Shown piece by piece: positions 1-5,735 of a stretch of 8,879 nucleotides of DNA. The stretch comes from Planctomycetaceae bacterium (GTDB lineage Bacteria; Planctomycetota; Planctomycetia; Pirellulales; Thermoguttaceae). The DNA lies in assembly GCA_031254675.1 (NCBI GenBank), contig JAIRTV010000275.1, forward strand, positions 1-8,879. Direction: 5' to 3'. Below the pieces are notes generated by a model. It searched no databases, was not told the origin of the DNA, and was given only the letters and a program-made list of their open reading frames with translations. Position numbers and translations under genes: made by a program. Within the stretch, counting starts at the first letter, position 1, and the number at the start of each line of letters is the position of its first letter.

Positions 1-1335
1 AATACGGAAGAAATAATGGAACAAGCAGGACGTTGTATGACTTGCGGGATTCCGTTTTGTCATAACGCCGGTTGTCCGCTCGGAAATCCCATTCCCGAAA
101 CAAATAAACTGATTACCGAAAATCGATGGCGTGATGCTTGTTATTTGTTGCACGCGCACGATAATTTTCCAGAATTTACCGGACGACTTTGTCCGGCGTT
201 GTGTGAAGCCGCGTGTGTTCACGGAATTAACAATGGAGCGGTGACAATCCGGCAACTCGAATTGGAAATTACCGAATTAGGTTGGAACAACGGTTGGATT
301 GTTCCTCAACCACCGGCAACAAAAACAAATCAACGTGTTGCGGTAATCGGTAGCGGTCCGGCTGGACTCGCCTCCGCTCAACAACTCGCTCGCGCCGGTC
401 ATCATGTTGTTGTGTACGAAAAATCAGATGCCGTCGGCGGAATTTTACGTTATGGTATTCCTGATTTCAAGTTGGAAAAACATATTATTGACCGCCGACT
501 TCAACAACTTCAAAGTGAAGGTGTTGAATTTGAAACCAATGTTTCCGTCGGGAACGATATTTCACCACAATATCTAAAACGACAATTCGACGCCGTGATT
601 TTAACCGGCGGAGCAATGGAACCACGTGATTTGAATATTCCGGGGCGCGAAACACCAGGAATTCATTTTGCCATGGATTATTTGATTGCGTCCAATATGG
701 CAGTAAAATCGAAACAGCGAAGTTCCATTGATGCCGCAGGTAAAAATGTTGTGATTCTTGGTGGCGGTGATACTGGAGCGGATTGTCTTGGTGTTGCGCT
801 TCGTCAAGGTGCGGCAAGTGTTGCCCAGTTTGAAATTCTGCCCAAACCGCCGGAAAAATTCAATCCGGCAACTCCTTGGCCTCGTTGGCAACAGATTTTA
901 CGTACCGGAACATCACACAAAGAAGGCGGTTCACGACGTTGGAATATTTCAACGAAACAATTTTTGTGTAAAAATAATTGTTTACACGGAATCGAAGCGG
1001 TTGAAGTTGAATGGAAAGAGGGGAAACCAATTGAAAAACCGAACAGTGTTTTTCGTATTGATGCTGATCTTGTGTTGTTGGCACTTGGTTTTGTGCATCC
1101 GAAACATGATTTATTGTTGAGTTTGCTCGAAGTCGAATTGGATGCACGCGGCAATGTTAAAGTCAATCCAGAAACCATGATGACCAGTCAAACCGGTGTT
1201 TTCGCTGCCGGCGATATGCAAAGTGGTGCCTCTCTGGTTGTCCGCTGTATTCAAGCCGGAAGACTGGCGGCTCGCGGTGTTGATGAATATCTCATGGGAA
1301 CAAGCAATTTAACGGTCGCTCCCACAATCAGATAA
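1..1335 (+). CDS. gltD: Glutamate synthase small subunit, 5'-truncated by window edge
   Basis: The GOGAT beta subunit takes electrons from NAD(P)H through FAD and passes them to the large subunit, which converts glutamine and 2-oxoglutarate to two glutamates in the cytoplasm. The reading frame is open from base 1 (NTEEIMEQAGRCMTCG); the ATG at 16 is internal to the conserved N-terminal domain, so about 35-45 residues lie outside the window. Counting from that Met: Fe-S cysteines C7, C10, C15 and C20, then C59, C63 and C67 (GRLCPALCEAAC); a FAD-binding GSGPAG at 112-117; the NAD(P)H-binding GGGDTGADC at 249-257; and the C-terminal FAD motif GVFAAGDM near 394-401. All key motifs are intact. Relatives include the DPYD N-terminal domain and NADPH-dependent oxidoreductases of the same fold, but the VTIRQLE and HKEGG regions fit GltD well. 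The large-subunit gene would be expected upstream. The next gene is convergent, so this is the end of its transcription unit. Confidence 0.93.
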   Translation, partial: NTEEIMEQAGRCMTCGIPFCHNAGCPLGNPIPETNKLITENRWRDACYLLHAHDNFPEFTGRLCPALCEAACVHGINNGAVTIRQLELEITELGWNNGWIVPQPPATKTNQRVAVIGSGPAGLASAQQLARAGHHVVVYEKSDAVGGILRYGIPDFKLEKHIIDRRLQQLQSEGVEFETNVSVGNDISPQYLKRQFDAVILTGGAMEPRDLNIPGRETPGIHFAMDYLIASNMAVKSKQRSSIDAAGKNVVILGGGDTGADCLGVALRQGAASVAQFEILPKPPEKFNPATPWPRWQQILRTGTSHKEGGSRRWNISTKQFLCKNNCLHGIEAVEVEWKEGKPIEKPNSVFRIDADLVLLALGFVHPKHDLLLSLLEVELDARGNVKVNPETMMTSQTGVFAAGDMQSGASLVVRCIQAGRLAARGVDEYLMGTSNLTVAPTIR

Positions 1336-1387
1336 CACAAAAAAACACGTCAAGAAAATTAAGTCACACAAATTTATTGTGCAACAA

Positions 1388-1473
1388 CGTCGTGGTAACA
1401 TTTCCCAAAGGTGTTCGTCAATTCTTTTTCAAAGTAATTGAACAAAACGTTACTGTACAAGACTACCACGACG
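1388..1473. repeat. Long-range inverted repeat between convergent gltD and lipoprotein gene
   Basis: A perfect 10-bp inverted repeat, CGTCGTGGTA at 1388-1397 and TACCACGACG at 1464-1473, encloses 66 bp. Inside it lies a second small dyad, CAATT 1419-1423 with AATTG 1436-1440, which could extend slightly through GTTC/GAAC. The position in the 207-bp gap between converging genes suits a shared 3'-end structure. Neither strand shows a T-run after the outer arm, so it is not a standard intrinsic terminator. A structured RNA or a degenerate mobile-element remnant is also possible. Confidence 0.4.
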
Positions 1474-1542
1474 AAGAAACCTCATCTATCATCTTTGTCC
1501 TCTGTTGTCTGAGGAGTTGTTCGGCAATGAGTTTCAAAAAGA

Positions 1543-1764
1543 TCAAATAATTCCACCGTGTGTTCGGTACGGCGTCATGTGGCTCGGCTGATCAAGTAAC
1601 CACAAACGTTCCCACTCATCATGGATCAAACGTAAGTTTTCCGAATGATAAATTAATTGTTTATCTCGTCGTCCCGGGTCTCCAGAGTACATCGGAATCA
1701 GGCATCCGGTTGAACCCATCAAAAATGTTCCCAAAAGGACTGCCAATAAAAATCGATACAACAT
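1543..1764 (-). CDS. Small putative lipoprotein, conserved planctomycete type
   Basis: A 73-residue protein with an N-terminal hydrophobic stretch (residues 5-17) ending in STGC (18-21), which resembles a lipoprotein signal with Cys21 as the lipidated residue. The -3 position is Ser instead of the usual Leu, so the lipobox is loose. The remaining 52 residues are polar with aromatic and proline content (DEWERLWLLDQPSH, then TPYRTHGGII at the C-terminus) and no known catalytic motif. The start is well supported: GGAGG at 1771-1775 sits 6 bases before the ATG. From memory, short proteins ending in a similar PYRTHGG sequence are common in Planctomycetota and have no assigned function; this could not be searched. 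It is divergent from the cytochrome gene and convergent with gltD, so it appears to be a single-gene unit. Confidence 0.72.
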   Translation of the reverse strand: MLYRFLLAVLLGTFLMGSTGCLIPMYSGDPGRRDKQLIYHSENLRLIHDEWERLWLLDQPSHMTPYRTHGGII

Positions 1765-1838
1765 AATTCGCCTCCGTGAAACTCCAAAATCAATAACATC
1801 AACAGTTTTCGGAAAAACACAAACAATTTCGTCAAATT

Positions 1839-1867
1839 AACCCATTAACCTAAAACCTTAACGGGTT
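1839..1867. promoter_or_regulatory. Hairpin/dyad in divergent promoter region
   Basis: AACCCATTAA at 1839-1848 pairs with TTAACGGGTT at 1858-1867 (9 of 10 positions) around a 9-base loop. On the plus strand it is followed by TTTATC, so it might act as a weak terminator. Given its place between divergent genes, an operator is equally possible. There is no direct evidence for either role. Confidence 0.3.
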
Positions 1868-2053
1868 TTATCGGAAACTTTTTGTCCGAAACTAAAGAAA
1901 ACTTCTCGTCTATTTATCGTAATAGCCGAAAATTCTTACTGTTCATAGGTTGGTTGTTAATTTAGTTAAAAATTTTCCTAGTGTTTATGGGATTGTGTTT
2001 TTTGTTTGTTAATTTGGGTTGTTTGTTTGATTGTTCTTTTTCTTCTTTTGGGA

Positions 2054-2086
2054 GTGCAAACCTTTCAGCGAAACCTTGCCTACTTC
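2054..2086 (+). repeat. Short dispersed repeat, copy 1 (degenerate hairpin)
   Basis: GTGCAAACCTTTCAGCG followed by AAACCTTGCCTACTTC matches, with a one-base gap and several substitutions, the hairpin at 8606-8640. Shared blocks are GCAA, CCTT, GCGAAA, TTGCC, AC and TC in the same order and spacing. This copy has lost pairing in the middle of the stem (CC where copy 2 has GG). Confidence 0.4.
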
Positions 2087-2132
2087 GTTTGTCCAAATGA
2101 ACGCACCAATCATTGGGGAAAAATCAAGTCAA

Positions 2133-2161
2133 TTGACAATATTAGGCTCCCTGTATAGAAT
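2133..2161 (+). promoter_or_regulatory. Candidate sigma70-type promoter for the cytochrome gene
   Basis: A perfect TTGACA -35 box (2133-2138) is followed by a 17-base spacer and TAGAAT (2156-2161), one mismatch from the consensus -10. Initiation near 2168 would leave a leader of about 90 bases before the ATG at 2259. It is the best promoter match I found by eye in the window. Confidence 0.55.
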
Positions 2162-2258
2162 ATTCATTGCGTTACTCAGAACATTCACCAATTATGGCAA
2201 AATAATAATGGCGAATGGAAAAAATTGGAAACCGTTTTCAGCATAAAAATAAAATAAA

Positions 2259-3608
2259 ATGTATTATCCATGGTGGTATGTTCCCGGTTTGACGGCTCCA
2301 ATGCTTATTGCAATTATTGCCGTTGTTCACGTTTTTGTTTCACATTATGCTGTCGGCGGCGGCATTTTGATTGCCCTAGAAAATCAATTCGCCATCAAAA
2401 CCCACGATAAATCTTATCGCGATTATTGGTATCAACACGCTCGGTTTTTTGTTCTTCTGACCGTGGCTTTCGGAGCCATTACCGGCGTCGGCATCTGGTG
2501 GACAATCGCTCTCGCATCACCACTCGCAACCGAAATGCTCATAAGAACTTTTGTCTTCGGTTGGGCAATCGAATGGGTCTTTTTCATCGTCGAAATCGTC
2601 GCCGCGTTTCTCATGTATTATTTTTGGATGCGGTTGCCGGAAAAAACTCATATTCTTATTGCGTGGATCTATGCTCTTGCTGCGTGGATTAGTCTTGTCC
2701 TGATTACCGGTATCACAGCGTTCATGCTTGACTCGCGTGGTCTTTTCGCCCACTGGAACGAAACCGGCAACTTTTGGCACGCCTTTTTCAACATTCAATT
2801 TCTCCCCCAAACAGTAATTCGCACCGGAGCCGCAATCCTGTTGGCAGCGTTATACGTTTTTTTGCACGCCTCATGGACATTCCGGAATGTCGGCACCGCC
2901 AAAACCAATAACTCCAATAATTCAGCCAACAATAATTCAACCAACCGCGAATTATTTGATAAAATTGTGCGGCGAATGTCTCGTCCGTTGATTTTTGGAA
3001 TAGTTACGGTTTTGCTTGGAGTTGTTTGGTGGTTTGTGTTGCTTTCGCCCGATGTTCTATTGGTTATGGAACGCTCTGTTTTGCTCAACATTTTGTTGGT
3101 TCTTTTCTTTGGGCTTTGCGGTTTGATAACGTTGTTGGTTATTTTGGGACCGATCATGAATCCTCGTTCGATTAATGTTGGTTTTGCGGTTTGTCTTTTT
3201 ATTTTTGGACTTGCGGCGCTTGGTTCGGCGGAATTTATTCGGGAAGCGGTTCGCAAACCGTGGATTGTTGATCAGGTTGTTCTTGGCAATCAAATTTATG
3301 CCAATGAAGTTGCGGAACGTCAGAAGACCGGTTTTTTGCGTGAGTCGCACTGGCAACAATTACCAACCGAAAAAATCCAATATGGCGGTATGGTGTTCAT
3401 GTATCATTGCAACAACTGTCACGCAACCGATCATGGTTTATCGGCGGTTGGACCGTTATTGTACGGCGAAAGCAAAGAAAAAATCGCGGCAACGATTAAG
3501 AACTTGAATCGTCCGACTCTTTCCATGCCGCCGTGGAGCGGAACCGATGAAGAACTTGATGCTCTTGCCGAATTTCTGTTGACGATCAGACCCGTTGAAA
3601 ATCCGTGA
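2259..3608 (+). CDS. Cytochrome bd-type oxidase subunit I-like protein fused to a cytochrome c domain
   Basis: A 449-residue membrane protein with about eight hydrophobic segments (near 11-40, 62-85, 95-124, 132-156, 185-205, 243-268, 272-300, 306-325) and a C-terminal c-type cytochrome domain. The membrane part resembles CydA: H24 aligns with the high-spin heme ligand His19 of E. coli CydA, and E105 and E112 align with the conserved glutamates E99 and E107 (AIE..E..FMRL pattern). IREAVRKPW at 327-335 matches the GRQPW-like C-terminal motif. At the place of heme b558 ligand His186 there is R188 (VIRTGAA), and the large quinol-binding loop is absent; a short Asn/Ser-rich linker (217-229) lies there instead. 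The heme c motif is CNNCH at 384-388, with a likely axial Met in SMPPW (M423). An even helix count would place the c domain outside the membrane. Inference: a respiratory subunit taking electrons from a cytochrome c-type donor, like the non-quinol branch of the bd superfamily. No CydB is adjacent. No Shine-Dalgarno is seen before the ATG; the upstream sequence is A-rich. Confidence 0.82.
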   Translation: MYYPWWYVPGLTAPMLIAIIAVVHVFVSHYAVGGGILIALENQFAIKTHDKSYRDYWYQHARFFVLLTVAFGAITGVGIWWTIALASPLATEMLIRTFVFGWAIEWVFFIVEIVAAFLMYYFWMRLPEKTHILIAWIYALAAWISLVLITGITAFMLDSRGLFAHWNETGNFWHAFFNIQFLPQTVIRTGAAILLAALYVFLHASWTFRNVGTAKTNNSNNSANNNSTNRELFDKIVRRMSRPLIFGIVTVLLGVVWWFVLLSPDVLLVMERSVLLNILLVLFFGLCGLITLLVILGPIMNPRSINVGFAVCLFIFGLAALGSAEFIREAVRKPWIVDQVVLGNQIYANEVAERQKTGFLRESHWQQLPTEKIQYGGMVFMYHCNNCHATDHGLSAVGPLLYGESKEKIAATIKNLNRPTLSMPPWSGTDEELDALAEFLLTIRPVENP

Positions 3609-3696
3609 AAGGGAAACCGTAAAAGATCATTTGACAATACAAATATTTTTGCGGAAAGTATAACGACGGAATTATTATTGATACGAGGAACAACTG

Positions 3697-4389
3697 ATGT
3701 CTTTACCGAAACCGGATATTTCGAGATATTATCGAATTAAATGGTATATTGATGTTGCTGTTATGCTTATTACTCTTCCGGTAATAGGTTCGACGATCCT
3801 GCTCTTTATGTTTCTGACGAGGCTCACGTCGAAGGGTCCGGTAATTTACACGCAAATCCGTTGCGGGCAAGACGGCAAAGAATTTAAGATGTACAAAATC
3901 CGCTCCATGGTGATGGATGCAGAATCCGGTAGCGGCGCTGTTTGGGCGGGAAAAAAAGATCCGCGAATCACAACCGTGGGGCGATTGATGCGACGGTTGC
4001 ACATCGACGAACTACCACAAATTTACAACGTTTGGCGTGGTGAAATGACGGTAATCGGTCCCCGACCGGAACGACCGGAATTTGTCGAAAAACTCAAAAA
4101 CGAAATTCCGTATTACGAATATCGAATGTCTGTATTGCCCGGCATGACCGGTTACGCCCAATTGAATTTGCCGTCCGATTCAGGATTGAAAGATGTTCGC
4201 AAGAAATTAGTTCTCGATCTCGAATATATTGAGCAGGTCACGTTTTGGTTTGACATGCGGATTTTAATGGGAACCGCATTAAAATTTATTCGGTTTCGAT
4301 ATTTTGACCGTTTGCCACTTAAATGTTGTGGAATTTTTCGCAAACCGGAAGATTCGTCTTGGGCGGAAAAAATCACTCTCGATGAATAA
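3697..4389 (+). CDS. Monotopic phosphoglycosyl transferase (bacterial sugar transferase)
   Basis: A 230-residue member of the WcaJ/WbaP/PglC catalytic family. It moves a sugar-1-phosphate from a nucleotide sugar to the polyprenyl phosphate carrier at the inner face of the membrane, the first step of many surface-polysaccharide or glycan pathways. Features: a hydrophobic N-terminal segment at about 18-41 (the re-entrant membrane helix), GPVIYTQIRCGQDGKEF (47-63), YKIRSM (66-71), the catalytic Asp-Glu pair in IDELPQ (D104, E105), GPRPERPEF (121-129) and PGMTGYAQL (148-156). This is the short form without the extra four-helix N-terminal domain of WbaP/WcaJ. The C-terminal 30 residues have no clear match. 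GAGGAA (3685-3690) lies about 7 bases before the ATG. It sits 88 bp after the cytochrome gene with no other glycan genes nearby, so the sugar and final product cannot be told. Confidence 0.9.
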   Translation: MSLPKPDISRYYRIKWYIDVAVMLITLPVIGSTILLFMFLTRLTSKGPVIYTQIRCGQDGKEFKMYKIRSMVMDAESGSGAVWAGKKDPRITTVGRLMRRLHIDELPQIYNVWRGEMTVIGPRPERPEFVEKLKNEIPYYEYRMSVLPGMTGYAQLNLPSDSGLKDVRKKLVLDLEYIEQVTFWFDMRILMGTALKFIRFRYFDRLPLKCCGIFRKPEDSSWAEKITLDE

Positions 4390-4467
4390 TTCATTCATGA
4401 GACCTCCTCTTTAAATTCTCTCTCATACAAAGTATTTCGCTTTATCCTTTGGTGAGGATTTTGTCTG

Positions 4468-4520
4468 AATACGGAAGACATGGACTTTTTTTTTGTTTTT
4501 TCCGTATCTTCCGTGTTTTT
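4468..4520 (+). terminator. Candidate terminator after the sugar transferase gene
   Basis: ACGGAAGA (4471-4478) pairs perfectly with TCTTCCGT (4507-4514); the stem can grow outward through AAT/GTT to 11 pairs with one wobble. It is followed by five T residues (4516-4520). The 28-base loop is long and T-rich, which weakens the case. The right arm also belongs to the degenerate ACACGGAAGAYACGGAAA-like intergenic sequence read on the minus strand, so the stem may be incidental to that repeat family. Confidence 0.35.
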
Positions 4521-4559
4521 CTGTGTTCGATTGATTCCTTGAGAGTAAGGATCGTAGGA

Positions 4560-4815
4560 ATTGGTACCCACCAAAAGGCAATTGGTACCTACCAAAAAGC
4601 AATTGGTACTTACCAAAAGGTAATTGGTAGGTACCAAAAAGCAATTGGTAAGTACCAAAAAACAATTGGTGGGTACCAAAAAGTAGTTGGTGGGTACCAA
4701 AAAGTAATTGGTAGGTACCAAAAGGTAATTGGTAAGTACCAAAAGGGAAATTGGTAAGTACCAAAAGGTAATTGGTAAGTACCGGAAAGCAATTGGTAAG
4801 TACCAAAAAGCGGAA
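4560..4815. repeat. Tandem palindromic array, block A: 12 units of 21 bp (TTGGTA..TACCAA)
   Basis: Units begin at 4560, 4581, 4602, 4623, 4644, 4665, 4686, 4707, 4728, 4750, 4771 and 4792. Ten are exactly 21 bp, the ninth is 22 and the last about 24. Each has a 14-bp dyad core (arms TTGGT/ACCAA with a 4-base centre), framed by A and a spacer such as AAAGCA, AAGGCA or AAGGTA. The centres fall into six sequences that form three reverse-complement pairs: ACCC/GGGT, ACCT/AGGT and ACTT/AAGT. Units 1-3 carry the first orientation, units 4-12 the other; spacer orientation never changes. The dyad is too regular for a microsatellite, and the 5-7-base spacers are not unique, so it is not a CRISPR array. 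Confidence 0.95.
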
Positions 4816-5062
4816 ATTGGAGAACTCCAATAGCCAATTGGAGAACTCCAACGCCCGATTGGAGAACTCCAACGCCCAATTGGAGAACTCCAATGCCCAA
4901 TTGGAGAACTCCAACGCCCAATTGGAAAACTCCAACGCCCGATTGGAGAACTCCAATGCTCAATTGGAGAACTCCAACGCCCAATTGGAGAACTCCAATG
5001 ACTAATTGGAGAACTCCAATAACCAATTGGAGAACTCCAATGACTAACTGGAGAACTCCAAT
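4816..5062. repeat. Tandem palindromic array, block B: 12 units of 21 bp (TTGGAG..CTCCAA)
   Basis: Units begin at 4816, 4837, 4858, 4879, 4900, 4921, 4942, 4963, 4984, 5005, 5026 and 5047, all exactly 21 bp apart; the last is partial (core 5047-5062). The core is TTGGAGAACTCCAA: 6-bp arms around AA, extended to 7 bp (ATTGGAG/CTCCAAT) in units where the next base is T. Spacers are mostly GCCCA or GCCCG, with AGCCA, GCTCA, GACTA and AACCA variants. Unit 6 has TTGGAA and unit 12 ACTGGAG. Unit junctions read CCAATTGG, itself an 8-bp palindrome, so the array is palindromic in two registers. All centres have AA in this orientation, unlike block A. The same unit length and the same outer TTGG/CCAA as block A point to common descent. 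Confidence 0.95.
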
Positions 5063-5099
5063 TTGGTTTATTTTTGTGTTTTTTGTGTTCCTTTGAGAG

Positions 5100-5129
5100 T
5101 TTCGTGTTGAGAAAAAGTTGAACACGAAA
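5100..5129. repeat. Hairpin just downstream of tsaE
   Basis: TTTCGTGTT (5100-5108) and AACACGAAA (5121-5129) form a perfect 9-bp stem around a 12-base loop, 20 bases beyond the tsaE stop codon. On the minus strand it is followed by CTCTCAAAGGAACAC with no T-run, so a role in ending tsaE transcription would not be the usual intrinsic type. It is built from the same CACAAA/CACGAAA-like intergenic sequence that flanks the array. Confidence 0.45.
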
Positions 5130-5149
5130 GGCATGAAGTGCGCGAAAAG

Positions 5150-5650
5150 TTAGAGAACAGTTTTATCTATTAGGCGTTGTATTGTTTTGTGAAAAGAGTT
5201 GCCGAATGCGGTAAGATGAAAACATCTTGTGGTGTTGTTGATTATTTCTATTTGGATTTCCAACCGTTCTTTGGGTAAAATTTCGGGGAATTTGTCTGCC
5301 CATTCGATAAATGTGATGCCGTTTCCTTCGAAATAATCATCGGGGCTGAGTTGCAGAAATTCTTCTTTATTGGCAAGCCGATACGTATCGAAATGATAGA
5401 TTGGTCGATGATGCCCGTCGTATTCGTGGAGCAACACGAATGTCGGACTTGATACACTTCCTTGTTCGACTCCCGAATATTCGGCAACAGATTGGACGAG
5501 TCGGGTTTTTCCAGAGCCGAGTGTTCCGATTAACGCCACAACAGAACCATTCGGAAGAGTTTCCGCCAAAAGAGAACCCAAATAATCCGTCGCTGATAAA
5601 TCAGGAACTTCAATAATCAATTCGGAAATTGATTTTTGTGTAACTTTCAT
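5150..5650 (-). CDS. tsaE: tRNA t6A biosynthesis ATPase TsaE
   Basis: A 166-residue P-loop protein of the TsaE (YjeE) family. With TsaB and TsaD it supports transfer of the threonylcarbamoyl group onto A37 of ANN-decoding tRNAs in the cytoplasm; its ATP hydrolysis resets the complex. Motifs: Walker A GTLGSGKT (42-49), SSPTFVLLHEY (67-77), the family signature HFDTYRL (86-92) with D88, and the Walker B-like ITFIEWADKF (112-121) with E116. Length is normal for the family (about 150-165). The ATG at 5648-5650 is the start that keeps the whole N-terminal domain; no strong Shine-Dalgarno precedes it. It lies 85 bp downstream of fabF on the same strand and probably depends on readthrough from that operon or on a weak own promoter. 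No other t6A genes are nearby. Confidence 0.93.
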   Translation of the reverse strand: MKVTQKSISELIIEVPDLSATDYLGSLLAETLPNGSVVALIGTLGSGKTRLVQSVAEYSGVEQGSVSSPTFVLLHEYDGHHRPIYHFDTYRLANKEEFLQLSPDDYFEGNGITFIEWADKFPEILPKERLEIQIEIINNTTRCFHLTAFGNSFHKTIQRLIDKTVL

Positions 5651-5735
5651 TGTCCATTGGCTCTAAGAAATTGCAACAACAACCACAAATGTTGAAATAG
5701 ACCAAAATATTCCGAATTTTTCAATCCAGAACGAA

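Larger units (their letters stand above)
1765..2258. other. Divergent intergenic region (494 bp), AT-rich, no gene
   Basis: This region separates the start of the minus-strand lipoprotein gene from the start of the plus-strand cytochrome gene and should hold both promoters. It contains a hairpin at 1839-1867, several CGGAAA/CCGAAA motifs (1810, 1872, 1886, 1926), a T-rich tract around 1995-2050, a short dispersed repeat at 2054-2086 and a good promoter at 2133-2161. The open frame at 2031-2246 starts with TTG in the T-tract, has no ribosome site and crosses the dispersed repeat and the promoter, so I do not call it a gene. Confidence 0.7.
4390..5149. other. Convergent intergenic region (760 bp) dominated by a palindromic 21-bp tandem array
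   Basis: This region lies between the ends of the sugar transferase gene (+) and tsaE (-). It consists of a left flank with a hairpin and ACGGAA-type sequence (4390-4559), the array (4560-5062), and a right flank with TTTTTGTG-type sequence and a hairpin (5063-5129). Because the unit length is a multiple of three, long stop-free frames run through the array on both strands (for example 4423-4956, 4610-5134 and 4395-4742 on minus, 4772-5005 on plus). They have no ribosome sites and encode only 7-residue repeats, so I do not call them genes. Confidence 0.8.

Noticed and set aside
2031..2246. Possible 71-residue gene upstream of the cytochrome gene
   Set aside because: TTG start inside a T-tract, no ribosome site, no recognisable domain, and it overlaps the dispersed repeat and a near-consensus promoter.
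2905..2950. Similarity of the Asn-rich linker DNA in the cytochrome gene to block B (shared AACTCCAATAA)
   Set aside because: The match is 11 bases in low-complexity AT-rich sequence and lacks the dyad and the 21-bp period, so chance is the simpler explanation.
3631..3664. Promoter before the sugar transferase gene (TTGACA at 3631, TATAAC at 3659)
   Set aside because: The boxes are 22 bp apart, too far for a normal sigma70 promoter, and no better -10 was found.
4560..5062. CRISPR array
   Set aside because: Units are contiguous 21-bp palindromes with 5-7-base, non-unique spacers; there are no unique 25-40-base spacers and no cas genes.
4395..5134. Long open frames on both strands through the array (about 70-177 residues)
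   Set aside because: The 21-bp period removes stops from several frames at once. The frames overlap each other on both strands, begin in flanks or inside units, have no ribosome sites, and encode only repeated heptads.
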